A stretch of DNA of 64,000 nucleotides from Planococcus halotolerans (GTDB lineage Bacteria > Bacillota > Bacilli > Bacillales_A > Planococcaceae): positions 124,001 to 188,000 of the forward strand of contig NZ_QLZR01000006.1 of assembly GCF_003289955.1 (NCBI RefSeq). Direction: 5' to 3'. The position numbers and the translations under genes are program-made. The stretch's first letter is position 1. Every line of letters starts with the position of its first letter. Shown piece by piece: positions 18,102 to 28,093 of this stretch. A model generated the notes under the pieces. The model saw nothing but the letters and a program-made list of their open reading frames with translations. It had not been told where the DNA came from and made no database searches.

Positions 18102-19490
18102 TTAAACTGTGTAATCCACTTTCATCATTCCCGAGTCGAGGTGGCTTCGCTGCACTGCTGTTTTTTCTTCTATCTGCTGATAGCCATTGCTTTCGCGGCC
18201 GGCGTTATTCTGTCGCTGCTGTTGTGTGAATCGCTGCTCGGATTGGGCATTTTGCTGGCCGAGTGATTGCTGTGAGTTATTTTGCACAACTTCAATCTTT
18301 TCAACCGTCAAGCCTTGCTGGATCAATGTGCTCCGAAGCTGATTCAGCTGAAGATCCAAGGCATCTTTCGCCGCCATGCTGCTCGTGAAAATCTGTGCGG
18401 CGATTTTGCCGTTCGTTTCTGTCAGCCGAATATCCAGATGGCCTAAATGATCCGGTGAAATATTCACTTTGATTTGGGTACTTTCACCGGTTGTGCTCAT
18501 GCGCATCGAATTTTTGAATACCTCACCCAATTCTTCGGTCAGGTTATTCATCCGTACCACCGGAGCCGGCATAATTGGAGGCTCTGATCTGGCCTGCACC
18601 GGTTGAGTTGCCTGCGCAGGCGCAGTAGTTGATTTTGCTGTGTCTGCGGAAGCAGCAGTTTGCGTCAGGCTCTGCTTGGTGTCATCCTGCTGTGAAGCTT
18701 CCTGTTGCTGTCCTCCGTCGCTTCGACCCGCAATGACAACAGCGGCAGAAGTTTGCGCTTTGGCTGCCTGCGCTTCATCCGCGTCTACGCTTTTGGTTTC
18801 TCCAGCGACTTTCATCTGTTTATCTGATTCGGCTGGGACGACTGCACCGATTTTTGCTGCCTGTTCAGGTTGAGCGGCCGCTGCTGAAACTTTTTTTCCG
18901 CTATCAGCGAGTGAACCAGTGATTTCCAGGATTTTATTGGCTATCTTTTCGATTTTTTCAGCATCCATCGCGATAGTTTTTCCTTCGACCCCCATTAAAC
19001 TCATGCTGGCGTCGAACTTTTTTGTATCAGCAGTTGTAGTTGCCGGCAAAATATCACTTAGCTTTTTAACCAACTCGATTAACTTCGACTGAACTTCTTT
19101 TGGTATCACCTGCTTTTCAGCATCCGTGTTAATCGGTGTGAATTTTCTCTTTCCTGTTGTATCAACTAGAATCGTTCCTTCTTTTCTTGCCGGCTGCAAA
19201 TTGACCAATTGCATCAATTCATACATAAGCTTTTGCTGTTCTTCTGAAAGTTCTTCAACAGGCTGCTCCTGCAGAGCGGCAAGCATGTCTTCAATCTTTT
19301 TAAGCAATTGCTTCGGCAACGCCTGGTCTGAGCTGTCGCTTTGCTTCGCGCCGCCCGCCAATGATTGGAACAGGCTTGAGAAAGCTTTCGAACCTTCAGC
19401 CGCCGGAGCTTCAGCTTTGGCGGACGCTGATTCGCCAGATTGCTTTACAGTCATAGTAGATACTGAACTTGCGATATTTATTGGATTCAC
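18102..19490 (-). CDS. fliK: FliK, hook-length control protein
   Basis: The 462-residue protein has a long low-complexity Ala/Gln/Lys/Ser N-terminal ruler (to about residue 310) and the C-terminal Flg_hook domain (about 330-410) with [20 protein letters not shown] and [20 protein letters not shown]. FliK measures the hook and triggers the FlhB switch. Its start overlaps fliJ by four bases (ATGA). Confidence 0.92.
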   Translation of the reverse strand: MNPINIASSVSTMTVKQSGESASAKAEAPAAEGSKAFSSLFQSLAGGAKQSDSSDQALPKQLLKKIEDMLAALQEQPVEELSEEQQKLMYELMQLVNLQPARKEGTILVDTTGKRKFTPINTDAEKQVIPKEVQSKLIELVKKLSDILPATTTADTKKFDASMSLMGVEGKTIAMDAEKIEKIANKILEITGSLADSGKKVSAAAAQPEQAAKIGAVVPAESDKQMKVAGETKSVDADEAQAAKAQTSAAVVIAGRSDGGQQQEASQQDDTKQSLTQTAASADTAKSTTAPAQATQPVQARSEPPIMPAPVVRMNNLTEELGEVFKNSMRMSTTGESTQIKVNISPDHLGHLDIRLTETNGKIAAQIFTSSMAAKDALDLQLNQLRSTLIQQGLTVEKIEVVQNNSQQSLGQQNAQSEQRFTQQQRQNNAGRESNGYQQIEEKTAVQRSHLDSGMMKVDYTV

Positions 19491-19954
19491 CCTCTTTCAG
19501 CTGTAATGGCTTTCGATGTTCGGTAAAAACGGGTGCTCGCCAGTTCGTCGAAGAAATTCTGTTCCTGCACTTTCTTCTCGTCCTGAAACTTGCTGAGCTC
19601 CTGTTCTTTCAGGCTGCCCCAAGTCTTTTCTTCCTGCGCTTTCTGCTGCAGCTGGTTCTGCGTTCTTGTGACATTGCCCTGAAGGAATTCCAGTTCCCGG
19701 TTGGTAACCATGGATTGCTCCTGCAGCTGGTTTATGTACATTTCAAGCTTCTGCAACTCGCCGACATTGATGCCGCCTTGCTGCTTTTCTCTTTTGAGAT
19801 GTTCTGCTTCCGCCAGTTTGTCTGTAATCGCTCTGCTTTTCTGATAGCCCGCCTGCTCTTTTTTTATCGCGTCAGCCATCTGTACCTGGGCAAAGCCTTT
19901 TTCGTTCTCTTTCAGTTCAAGGATTTTCTGAAATCGGAAATTGAATTGCGTCAA
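19487..19954 (-). CDS. fliJ: FliJ, export-chaperone escort protein
   Basis: The 155-residue protein is one long coiled coil with the FliJ N-terminal pattern FRFQKILELKENEKGFAQVQ. FliJ is the stalk-like partner of the FliI ATPase ring. It is embedded between fliI and fliK with four-base overlaps on both sides. Confidence 0.9.
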   Translation of the reverse strand: MTQFNFRFQKILELKENEKGFAQVQMADAIKKEQAGYQKSRAITDKLAEAEHLKREKQQGGINVGELQKLEMYINQLQEQSMVTNRELEFLQGNVTRTQNQLQQKAQEEKTWGSLKEQELSKFQDEKKVQEQNFFDELASTRFYRTSKAITAERG

Positions 19955-21276
19955 TTCTTAGTCCCCCCAAATTGCTCTGTCAATTTTTCGATGCTTGCAT
20001 CAAGCGTGGTGTTTTCATAAATATCCTGTTGCAGATAATCTTTGATAAGTGGATAAGAGCGTATGGCCTGGTCTATCTCTTTATTGGCACCCGCCTTATA
20101 GGCTCCGATATTAATCAGATCCTCTGCCGAATCATATGCCGACAGCATTTTTTTGAATTCGACAGCCGCTTTCTGGTGTTCTGTGCTGACGACTTCGTGC
20201 ATGACGCGGCTGACGCTGGCCATAACATTAATGGCTGGAAACTGTCCTTTTTGCGCGATTTTACGGTCCAGCACAATATGCCCGTCCAATATCCCGCGGA
20301 CTGCATCCGCAATCGGTTCGTTCATGTCGTCGCCGTCGACCAATACCGTATAAAACGCGGTGATTGATCCTTTGGCCGAAGTCCCCGAGCGCTCCAGTAA
20401 TTTTGGCAATAAAGCAAAGACACTCGGCGTATAACCTTTACTGGTCGGCGGCTCACCTACCGCAAGCCCGACTTCACGCTGCGCCATCGCAAAGCGCGTG
20501 ACCGAATCCATCATCAGCATGACGTTTTTCCCTTGATCCCGGAAATATTCCGCGATGGTGGTCGCTGTCATTGCGCCTTTGATGCGCTGCAGCGGGGTCT
20601 GGTCCGAAGTCGCCGCCACGATGACCGATTTCTTAAGACCTTCCGGACCAAGGTCGCGTTCGATAAAGTCGCGCACTTCGCGTCCACGTTCACCGATCAA
20701 CGCAATGACATTGACATCCGCTTCCGTATTCCGTGCAATCATCCCGAGCAGCGTACTTTTGCCGACGCCGCTTCCGGCGAATACGCCGATGCGCTGGCCT
20801 TGTCCGACAGTGAGGAGTCCATCAATTGCGCGGACACCAACTTCCAACGGCTTTTCGATTCTCGGACGCTGCAACGGATTCGGCGGCGTGTTGTTCGTCG
20901 AGTATTTCTTGAGCCCTTTCGGCAACCGTGTTTCATCCAAAGGATTTCCTGTGCCGTCCAGAACTTTTCCGAGAATCGATGGTCCGATTTTTATCTGCAG
21001 CGGCACACCTGTTGCCACTACCAGACAACCTGGCCCGATCTGGGAAATATCATTCAACGGCATCAGCATCAATTTATTTTCACGGAATCCAACCACTTCG
21101 GCTTCAATCGGCTTTTCGTAATGATTCGGATACAGCAAACATATTTCACCGATTTTGGCGTTCGGGCCTTTGGATTCGATGGTCAATCCGATGACCTGCA
21201 CAACCTTGCCGTGCTTTTTAATCGGTTCCACTTCATCAATCAGAGCCAGGTATTCATCTTTCCGCTGGTTCATCAT
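19951..21276 (-). CDS. fliI: FliI, flagellar export ATPase
   Basis: The 441-residue protein is an F1-beta-type ATPase: Walker A GVFAGSGVGKSTLLGMIARN, the GERGREVRDFIE segment, Walker B VMLMMDSVTRFA. Length equals B. subtilis FliI. I use the ATG at 21276, with GAGGAG eight bases upstream; this leaves a 23-bp overlap with fliH, its regulator. Confidence 0.96.
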   Translation of the reverse strand: MMNQRKDEYLALIDEVEPIKKHGKVVQVIGLTIESKGPNAKIGEICLLYPNHYEKPIEAEVVGFRENKLMLMPLNDISQIGPGCLVVATGVPLQIKIGPSILGKVLDGTGNPLDETRLPKGLKKYSTNNTPPNPLQRPRIEKPLEVGVRAIDGLLTVGQGQRIGVFAGSGVGKSTLLGMIARNTEADVNVIALIGERGREVRDFIERDLGPEGLKKSVIVAATSDQTPLQRIKGAMTATTIAEYFRDQGKNVMLMMDSVTRFAMAQREVGLAVGEPPTSKGYTPSVFALLPKLLERSGTSAKGSITAFYTVLVDGDDMNEPIADAVRGILDGHIVLDRKIAQKGQFPAINVMASVSRVMHEVVSTEHQKAAVEFKKMLSAYDSAEDLINIGAYKAGANKEIDQAIRSYPLIKDYLQQDIYENTTLDASIEKLTEQFGGTKN

Positions 21277-22051
21277 TTGTTTTCTCCTCACAATAAGCGA
21301 GTAAATGCTTTTTGATTTCTTCCAATTGGCTGTCGATGGTCACGTCATAAGAGCCGCTTGGCGTATGCAGCATGCAGCCGCCGGCTTCGACATTTGCCAC
21401 TGGAATCATTTTTAATTCACAATCTGCCCTTACATAGGTTTTAAGCTCTTCCAGGAAGGGTAATAATACCGGGTAATCGTCCAAAGACACTTGCATGTTG
21501 ATGTCTTCGGCTTCTTCGATATGCTTTAAAGCTTGCTTAACAATATTCAAAAGCTGCTCTTCATGCTGCTTTAACTCTTCTTTAATCACACGTTCAGCAA
21601 TGCGGACACTTAATGACAGAAGAAACGTTTCCGCTTCCTGTACGATTTTCGATTTTTCGCTATAGGCTTCCCGGATCAGCTCTTCCATTTCGAGCCGCTT
21701 TTCCTTGAAGTCTTCTTCGGCTTGGAGATAACCCTGCTGTTTGCCAGTCTCAAATCCTTGCGCCGTTGCCACATCTGCAAGGCGTTCCGCTTCAGCTTGG
21801 GCTTCTGTCCGCGCCTGCTCCCACCAGAATTCAATGTCGGTCTGTGCTTGCTGCTGCTTCTCCTGCAGCTCATTTTCCAACTCATTTTTCTGGGCTAATA
21901 AAGCCGCGATTTCTTGCTTTACGGACAATATTTGCTGTTCAGGATCTTTTTCGTCTTCGGGCTCCTGGATATTCCGGAACTCTATCTTTTTCGTCTTGAG
22001 TATTTTTGTTTCGACAGGTTTCCCGTGATGATAGCGGATGACATTAGACAA
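21254..22051 (-). CDS. fliH: FliH, regulator of the export ATPase
   Basis: The 265-residue protein has a long central coiled coil with Gln/Glu-rich helices (about residues 40-130) and a C-terminal V-ATPase-E-like domain (IAERVIKEELKQHEEQLLNI). It anchors FliI to the C-ring. It overlaps the end of fliG by eight bases and fliI by 23. Confidence 0.9.
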   Translation of the reverse strand: MSNVIRYHHGKPVETKILKTKKIEFRNIQEPEDEKDPEQQILSVKQEIAALLAQKNELENELQEKQQQAQTDIEFWWEQARTEAQAEAERLADVATAQGFETGKQQGYLQAEEDFKEKRLEMEELIREAYSEKSKIVQEAETFLLSLSVRIAERVIKEELKQHEEQLLNIVKQALKHIEEAEDINMQVSLDDYPVLLPFLEELKTYVRADCELKMIPVANVEAGGCMLHTPSGSYDVTIDSQLEEIKKHLLAYCEEKTNDEPAER

Positions 22052-23057
22052 TCAGCTCATCTCCATCTCCGCGGGACACCATGATTTCGCCTTTTTCTTC
22101 AAGGCTGCGAACCAATGCGACAATATTCGTTTGCGCATTTTCCACATCTTTCAGTTTCACAGGACCCATAACGTCGATTTCATCGCGAATAACTTCCGCT
22201 CTTCGTGCAGACATATTTGAGAATATGCCTTCTTTGACATCTTCGTTTGCCACTTTCAATGCAAATGTCAGATCTGCATCCGATACTTCGCGGATAACGC
22301 GCTGAATCGAGCGTGTTTCGAGTGTAACGATGTCTTCGAAAACAAACATCCGTTTCTTGATTTCAGCGACAAGATCCGGGCTGTCGATTTCCAACTCGGT
22401 AAGAATCGCTTTTTCAGTTCCTCTGTCCACGTTATTCAATACCTGGACAATCGCTTCGACACCGCCGGTAGCTGTGTAATCCTGCGCTCCGGAAGCTGAC
22501 AGCTTGCGTTCGATAATCTGTTCCACCTGATGGATTACTTCCGGTGATGTGCTTTCCATCAAAGCGATCCGCTTCGCTACTTCCGCCTGTTTAGCCGGCG
22601 GAAGCTGAGCAATGACCTGCGATGACTGCCTTGAATCCAGATAGGACAGTACAAGTGCTATTGTCTGAGAATGTTCATGCTGGAGGATGTTGAAAAGCTG
22701 ATTCGGATCTGCTTTTCTCGCAAAATTGAATGGTTTGACATGAAGCCTGCTCGTCAGACGCCCAATTGTATCCATCGCACGGTCTTTCCCTAAAGCCTTC
22801 TCCAAAATACCTCTTGCATACTCGAGCCCGCCTTCATCCATAAAGTCCTGGCCAAGTACCATTTCGTAAAATTCATCTATCACTTTTTCTGTCTGGCTGC
22901 TTTTCAACTGTCGCACATTTGAAATTTCCATCGTCAATTGGTCGATTTCCGGTTCCGTCAGCTGTTTGAATATCTCAACAGCGACATCCGGACCCAGTCC
23001 TACCAGTAATACGGCTACTTTTTGTACGCCGGTTAATTCTTTAGCACCTTTAACCAC
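22044..23057 (-). CDS. fliG: FliG, flagellar motor switch / torque protein
   Basis: The 337-residue protein has the three armadillo-like FliG domains; the middle EHPQ-type motif is present as EHSQTIALVLSYLD, and the C-terminal charge ridge is in MFVFEDIVTLETRSIQRVIR. It meets MotA to generate torque. Length is that of Bacillus FliG. Confidence 0.96.
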   Translation of the reverse strand: MVKGAKELTGVQKVAVLLVGLGPDVAVEIFKQLTEPEIDQLTMEISNVRQLKSSQTEKVIDEFYEMVLGQDFMDEGGLEYARGILEKALGKDRAMDTIGRLTSRLHVKPFNFARKADPNQLFNILQHEHSQTIALVLSYLDSRQSSQVIAQLPPAKQAEVAKRIALMESTSPEVIHQVEQIIERKLSASGAQDYTATGGVEAIVQVLNNVDRGTEKAILTELEIDSPDLVAEIKKRMFVFEDIVTLETRSIQRVIREVSDADLTFALKVANEDVKEGIFSNMSARRAEVIRDEIDVMGPVKLKDVENAQTNIVALVRSLEEKGEIMVSRGDGDELIV

Positions 23058-23068
23058 AAGTTACACTC

Positions 23069-24706
23069 CTACTCTTCCGACATCCAAGTACGCAATAATT
23101 TCGTGAAATCTTCCGGACGGCCTTTTGCCAGTTTTTCAATCGTCTTCCGTTTCGGATTCGATCTTGAGTCAAATTCCGAAAGATCGATTTCTTTCTCCTC
23201 TTCCTCCAGGGATCCTATCGGCGTTACAGGCTGTTCAAACATATCAAAGCCGTAATCCTCTTCGATTACTTCACGTTTTCTTCTCATTAGAACAAAAATC
23301 AGGCTTCCGATGATTAAAATCAGCGCAACAGCTGCTCCGGCAATCAATAAAAGACTGTTTGGAATCGTGCCGAACCAATTATCAATCGGGTCTTCAGCTT
23401 CTACGACCGTTTTGCCCTGGAACTCTGTAGCAAAGACCGAAATACGATCATCCAGTTCAAGCTCGTTGACTTCAGCGCCATTCATGCTGAGTGCGGCACT
23501 GACCGTGTTGCCCAGCAGATTCCGGATATCGCCGACCGTTTCAAGCGTCAGGCTATCAGGATTACCAGGTACCGGTGGTTCAACACCGACATTGATCGTA
23601 ATATCATCAATCACATAAGGGCTCAATTCGATTTGGCGGTGAATCCGGTTTACTTCGCGGTTGATGCGCTCTTCCGTTCTTTCCGATTCACTGTTCCCGC
23701 CTGCACCTGCAGCTGGATAATTGGCAATCTCACTATCTCCAGTACCCGCAGCGTCTTCTACTGCCGCGCCTTCACTGGAATAGGTTTCAACAATTCGTTC
23801 CACGCTGATATCAATGCCTTCGCCCGTTTCTTCATTAACTGGCTCAACCAATTGTTCTTCGCGTTTTTCTTTCGTAAAATCCACACTCGCCATTACCGAC
23901 ACAACGACTTTATCGCGCCCAAGCAATAAACCGAGCATCTGCTGTAATTCTTTCTGAATATCTTTTTCGATATCCTGTTTGATATCGCGCTGTTGCTGGT
24001 ACACCGTCAAAGTCGTATCAGCAGCCTTTTCGTCTTCCATGGTGAAAGTCTGTCCGTTCTGATCCATGATAACGATCTGATCTGATGGCAGACTCGGAAC
24101 ACTCTTGCTGATCAGGTGATACAAGCCATTGACTTGCTTTTGATCTAATTGAAATGAAGGCTCGCCTTTAATGACTACAGAAGCTGTCGCTACCTGTTCA
24201 TCATCCGTCAGCCACACATTTTCCTTTGGCAGTGTAATCATCACATTGGCATCCGTTACGCCATCAATCTGGCGGATCAGCATGGCCAATTCGTTTTGCA
24301 TCGCATCCCGTTCAACAACATCAAAATGGCGGTCAGTCATGCCCAGCCCCATATTGTCACTGAAAATGCTGTAATTCACATTGCCGTTCTTCGGGATTCC
24401 TTCAGCGGCTAAACTGACTTTCAAGTTTGCCACTTCTTCTGGCGGTACACTGATTGTCTTGCCGTCTGACGAGACTTCCGTCAATATCCCCTGCGCTTCA
24501 ATCGCCGCCTTAATTTCACCTGTTTCAGCCGGTGATAAGTTCGAATACAACGGCGTCATATCCGATTTGGAACCAAGAAATATGAAAACGAGCAACAGCA
24601 GGAAAGTAACAAAAAACGATCCGATTATCGTCCATCTTATCTTTGGAGAAATATTTCCCCAGGTCTCACTGACTTTTGTCTTATAAGCACTAAACTTCTC
24701 TTTCAT
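23069..24706 (-). CDS. fliF: FliF, MS-ring protein
   Basis: The 545-residue protein has an N-terminal transmembrane helix (about 25-48), ring-building motifs (LYSNLSPAETGEIKAAIEAQ; ARVMITLP-like region as DANVMITLPKENVW), a second transmembrane helix near residue 445-470 and a C-terminal FliG-binding tail (RPEDFTKLLRTWMSEE). It founds the basal body. Confidence 0.96.
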   Translation of the reverse strand: MKEKFSAYKTKVSETWGNISPKIRWTIIGSFFVTFLLLLVFIFLGSKSDMTPLYSNLSPAETGEIKAAIEAQGILTEVSSDGKTISVPPEEVANLKVSLAAEGIPKNGNVNYSIFSDNMGLGMTDRHFDVVERDAMQNELAMLIRQIDGVTDANVMITLPKENVWLTDDEQVATASVVIKGEPSFQLDQKQVNGLYHLISKSVPSLPSDQIVIMDQNGQTFTMEDEKAADTTLTVYQQQRDIKQDIEKDIQKELQQMLGLLLGRDKVVVSVMASVDFTKEKREEQLVEPVNEETGEGIDISVERIVETYSSEGAAVEDAAGTGDSEIANYPAAGAGGNSESERTEERINREVNRIHRQIELSPYVIDDITINVGVEPPVPGNPDSLTLETVGDIRNLLGNTVSAALSMNGAEVNELELDDRISVFATEFQGKTVVEAEDPIDNWFGTIPNSLLLIAGAAVALILIIGSLIFVLMRRKREVIEEDYGFDMFEQPVTPIGSLEEEEKEIDLSEFDSRSNPKRKTIEKLAKGRPEDFTKLLRTWMSEE

Positions 24707-24731
24707 CGATCACTCATCCTATTTGCCAGAA

Positions 24732-25028
24732 TCATACTTGCATTCTCATTACTTCTTGGTAAGCTTCCACTACTTTATTGCGCACTTGCATCGTCAGCTC
24801 GAGTGAAAGACTCGCTTTCTCCGAAGCGATCATCACTTCGTGGATATTTTCAACCTGCCCGGTTGCCAGATCACTTGTCAGCTTATCGGATGCTTTTTGT
24901 GTCTGATTGACATTCTGTATCGCTTGTTTGAAAATCTCACCAAAACCTTCTACTTTGTTTTCAGGCTTCGCGATCGGATTAGTCAAACCTTGTATAAACG
25001 GTGTCTGTATCTGATTAATTGGATTCAT
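24732..25028 (-). CDS. fliE: FliE, MS-ring/rod junction protein
   Basis: The 98-residue protein matches FliE in size and in its second half (EVMIASEKASLSLELTMQVR followed by NKVVEAYQEVMRMQV). It links FliF to the proximal rod and opens export. It sits between flgC and fliF as usual. Confidence 0.94.
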   Translation of the reverse strand: MNPINQIQTPFIQGLTNPIAKPENKVEGFGEIFKQAIQNVNQTQKASDKLTSDLATGQVENIHEVMIASEKASLSLELTMQVRNKVVEAYQEVMRMQV

Positions 25029-25094
25029 CGTATTTCCCCCAGGTTTGTTTCTTTATAGAAGTAACTTAAATAATTTAGTATCTCCGGAAGTGAA

Positions 25095-25550
25095 TTACTT
25101 CCCAATTTCCAAAGCTTTCATGAACATGCTTTTTGATGCGTTCAGCGCAGTCACGTTCGCTTCATATGATCGCGTTGCCGACATCAAGTCGACCATTTCT
25201 TTGATTGGATCGACATTCGGCAACTGTACATAGCCGTTTTCATCCGCATCCGGATGGCTCGGATCGTAATTTAATGTGAAAGGCGCGTCATCTTCTTTAA
25301 TTCGTGATACCGATACACCCGATACAGCATTGTTTCCGTTGCCCATCATCGACTGCAATTTCTGCTCAAACGGTGAAACACCGCTTTGCGTCAATTCCAC
25401 TGTTTTCCGGCGATAAGGTGTCCATTCGCCGTTAACCATTTGCGACCGCGTCGTTTCCGCGTTTGCAATATTGGCAGATACCACATCCATCCGGAGTCGG
25501 TTCGCCGTCAGGCCGGACGCGCTGATATTAAAACTGTTGAATAAGCTCAT
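25095..25550 (-). CDS. flgC: FlgC, proximal rod protein
   Basis: The 151-residue protein has the rod N-terminal motif FNISASGLTANRLRMDVVSA with NIANAETTRS and the FlgC C-terminal EMVDLMSATRSYEANVTALN. It follows flgB by five bases. Confidence 0.95.
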   Translation of the reverse strand: MSLFNSFNISASGLTANRLRMDVVSANIANAETTRSQMVNGEWTPYRRKTVELTQSGVSPFEQKLQSMMGNGNNAVSGVSVSRIKEDDAPFTLNYDPSHPDADENGYVQLPNVDPIKEMVDLMSATRSYEANVTALNASKSMFMKALEIGK

Positions 25551-25555
25551 TCGAA

Positions 25556-25957
25556 TTATCTCCCTCCACTGATGACAGAACTCAGGCTGCGGAATTTCCC
25601 GCTGATTCTGTCGGTTACTGCATTATATAGAAGCTGGTTTTTCGCCAACTCCGCCATTTCGACATCCATGTCGACATTATTGCCGTTAATTTTATACTCC
25701 GAATTTTCATTGACTGTGACCCTCGGATCAAATTGCGAGGATTCATTGCTGAATGCAATATGTTTCGCATCAGTCTTATAACTCGACAGTGCCTGCTTGC
25801 TGGAAGCATTTTTCAACGCGGTTTCAAAATCGACTTGTTTGGCTTTGTAACCCGGCGTATCCACATTCGCTATATTCGCCGTATGTGTCTGCTGCTTTAG
25901 GGCTGAAGTTGATAAAGCCCTTTCCAGCGACTGGATTGTGGGTGAAATGAGATTCAA
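25556..25957 (-). CDS. flgB: FlgB, proximal rod protein; first gene of the long flagellar operon
   Basis: The 133-residue protein has the FlgB pattern HTANIANVDTPGYKAKQVDF and the C-terminal DVEMAELAKNQLLYNAVTDR. It is the first gene of the minus-strand flagellar operon and lies directly downstream of a c-di-GMP-I riboswitch and terminator, so all following genes may depend on c-di-GMP level. Confidence 0.95.
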   Translation of the reverse strand: MNLISPTIQSLERALSTSALKQQTHTANIANVDTPGYKAKQVDFETALKNASSKQALSSYKTDAKHIAFSNESSQFDPRVTVNENSEYKINGNNVDMDVEMAELAKNQLLYNAVTDRISGKFRSLSSVISGGR

Positions 25958-25999
25958 TTTCCTTCCTCCTACTATAAATATGCATTCATTGCTGCAAAT

Positions 26000-26136
26000 A
26001 AAAATCCACCCTCAATAAAGGTGGACAAGCTTCACAGCTTCCATCTTCCGGTGACCCGGCTGCCTTATAAACAAATACTTAGGCCCGTGGTTTTGCGTCC
26101 TTTTCTTTCAAAAAGTTTGCCTTTTTCAGGATAGGT
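26000..26136 (-). promoter_or_regulatory. Cyclic-di-GMP-I (GEMM) riboswitch with intrinsic terminator, leader of the flgB operon
   Basis: On the minus strand the leader reads, in order: CCTATCC (5' arm of P1, pairing with GAUGG), AAGGCAAACTTTTT, a GAAA tetraloop closed by a CUUUUU/GAAAAG stem, GGACGCAAAACCACGGGCC with CUAAG (tetraloop receptor side), and AAGGCAGCCGGGTCACCGG. These are the conserved GEMM-I blocks (GGCAAAC, ACGCAAA, GGCCUAA, GCCGGGUxACCG). The expression platform follows: stem TCCACC/GGTGGA (26005-26025) and a T-rich run. The terminator precedes flgB, so c-di-GMP probably sets read-through into the whole operon. Direction (on or off) cannot be decided from reading alone. Confidence 0.92.
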
Positions 26137-26282
26137 TTTATTACTTTCTACTTTCAAACTCCTACTTTTCTATCATTTTCAAATTTAAGTTCCAAGTTAT
26201 AGTATCACATAAATAAAAAATTGTATATTTTTGATTAAAAAATTTTTTATGGTTTTATTTTCCAATAAGCTTGTCAATATTG

Positions 26283-26309
26283 TCAATAAAATGTTATGCT
26301 TACGCATAT
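26283..26309 (+). promoter_or_regulatory. Candidate promoter of flhO-flhP
   Basis: Two readings overlap. A sigma-D-like one: TCAA, 15 bases, ACGCATAT (weak match). A sigma-A-like one: TTGTCA (from 26271), 18 bases, TATGCT. Only one need be real. Confidence 0.35.
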
Positions 26310-26343
26310 TAATCTTATTTTCTCGAGAGGAAGAGATCGAACA

Positions 26344-27195
26344 ATGTTTCGTGGTTTATACACCGCCACATCAGGGATGATGGCGAACAACAGACAGCAG
26401 CAAGTGCTGACAAACAACTTGGCAAATGCCATGACCCCTGGTTTCAAAAAAGACCAATCCGTCATGCGCGCATTTCCTGCCCAATTAATCAAAGCAATGG
26501 AATCCGGTGGAACTACAGTTGGAGGAGCAAAACTTCCAGCTTCGCAAAAACATATCGGTACACTTCATACAGGAGTTTATACGCAGGAAGGAATTCCTTC
26601 TTTCACACAAGGCGCTTTAAAAAATACAGGAAATTCTACAGATTTAGCCTTGCTCAGTTCGTCACTTCCAATCAACCCGGAGACTGGACAGCAAGGGGCT
26701 GTAAGCTTTGCCGTGTCGCTGCCGAACAATGAAATCCGCTATACCCAAAACGGACAATTTACTGTTGACGATGCCGGATTCCTGACAACAGCTGAAGGAT
26801 TCAACGTTTTGAATCAAAACTTACAGCCTATTCAGGTCAATTCCACTGAATTTACTATCGGTGAAGGTGGACAAGTTACATTGGCCGACGGAACTGTAAA
26901 TAATTCCCTATTTTTATCTTATACCGAAAATCCGCAACAATTTATCAAAGAAGGCCAGAATCTTCTGCGCTGGGCCGGCGATCCCGCCTTGGCTCCCGTG
27001 TCGATTGAACTTGCCGGGCTCGGCAATACCGGCCCCCTTGTTCAGCAAGGATATATTGAACAATCGAATGTTGATCTAACGCAGACTATGACCGATATGA
27101 TGAAAACTTACCGCGGATTCGAATCAAACCAGAAAATAATCCAGGCCTATGACCGCAGTATGGAAAAAGCGGTCAATGAAATCGGCCGTGTATAA
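26344..27195 (+). CDS. flhO: FlhO (FlgF/FlgG-like) distal rod protein
   Basis: The 283-residue protein starts MFRGLYTATSGMMANNRQQQ and has the rod/hook N-terminal pattern LTNNLANAMTPGFKK and the C-terminal QSNVDLTQTMTDMMKTYRGF. Flagellar rod/hook family; with FlhP it forms the distal rod in Bacillus, where the pair also lies outside the main operon. Transcribed divergently from flgB. The ATG at 26344 is preferred to the longer frame because it restores the family start. Confidence 0.92.
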   Translation: MFRGLYTATSGMMANNRQQQVLTNNLANAMTPGFKKDQSVMRAFPAQLIKAMESGGTTVGGAKLPASQKHIGTLHTGVYTQEGIPSFTQGALKNTGNSTDLALLSSSLPINPETGQQGAVSFAVSLPNNEIRYTQNGQFTVDDAGFLTTAEGFNVLNQNLQPIQVNSTEFTIGEGGQVTLADGTVNNSLFLSYTENPQQFIKEGQNLLRWAGDPALAPVSIELAGLGNTGPLVQQGYIEQSNVDLTQTMTDMMKTYRGFESNQKIIQAYDRSMEKAVNEIGRV

Positions 27196-27211
27196 TGGGA
27201 GGCCCAGCTAA

Positions 27212-28051
27212 ATGAATATCCAGATGAACTCCGCGGCTTCCTCTATGCGCGAATTGCAGAAAAAAATCGACACAATCGCTAATAATATCGCGAACGTCAA
27301 TACCACCGGCTACAAACGGCAGGAAGCGAATTTCGCCGACGCCCTGGTGCAGTCGTTCGAAAAACAAGCCGGCCCGCTTGAAGCCGGACGTCAAACACCA
27401 AATGGCATCCGCATCGGCGCTGGCGCAACCGTTTCACAGATTGCCCTTCGCACCAATCAGGGGTCAGCTGTCCAAACCGGCCGCGAACTCGATTTCATGA
27501 TCACTGGCGAAAACGGCTTTTTCCGCGTCGAGTCTGAAGGCAATACGTATTACACAAAAAACGGTTCATTCCAATTAACACCAGATGCAGCCGGCAACCA
27601 GCTGAATCTGGTTACATCCAACGGTGAAGCCGTCCTCGGTGCGAATAACCAGCCAATAACCATCGACAACGATTACGATAAAATCACTGTACATGAAAAC
27701 GGCACAATCGAAGTAACGTATAAAACTGCCGGCAAGCCAGCAGACACATACCAATTGAGCATCGCTGAAATAAACCGTCCGGATCTTCTTCAGAAAACCG
27801 GCGGCAATCTTTATGAATTGCCAGGCACCGAAGCTGAGCAAGTCGCCAACGGCACCTTGCAGGTTTTGAATCTTGCCGACGGAAATGACGGCTCAATCCG
27901 CGTCGGCCAAGGCGCGCTGGAAATGTCCAACGTCGACTTGACCAATGAAATGACCGAATTAATCGCTACCCAGCGTTTGCTGCAATCGCAAAGCAAGGCG
28001 ATTTCATTTGCTGATGATATGCGCGGGCTTGTAAATACTATAAGAGGTTAA
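27212..28051 (+). CDS. flhP: FlhP (FlgG-like) distal rod protein
   Basis: The 279-residue protein has the FlgG-type motif IDTIANNIANVNTTGYKRQE, the YTKNGSFQLTPD core strand and the C-terminal LEMSNVDLTNEMTELIATQR. It is 16 bp after flhO and ends at a strong terminator, so the two form a bicistronic unit. Confidence 0.93.
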   Translation: MNIQMNSAASSMRELQKKIDTIANNIANVNTTGYKRQEANFADALVQSFEKQAGPLEAGRQTPNGIRIGAGATVSQIALRTNQGSAVQTGRELDFMITGENGFFRVESEGNTYYTKNGSFQLTPDAAGNQLNLVTSNGEAVLGANNQPITIDNDYDKITVHENGTIEVTYKTAGKPADTYQLSIAEINRPDLLQKTGGNLYELPGTEAEQVANGTLQVLNLADGNDGSIRVGQGALEMSNVDLTNEMTELIATQRLLQSQSKAISFADDMRGLVNTIRG

Positions 28052-28055
28052 TAAG

Positions 28056-28091
28056 AAAAGCGGATACCCACATGGGGGTGTCCGCTTTTTT
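28056..28091 (+). terminator. Terminator of flhO-flhP
   Basis: The arms AAGCGGATACCC and GGGTGTCCGCTT pair, followed by T6. Confidence 0.9.
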
Positions 28092-28093
28092 GA

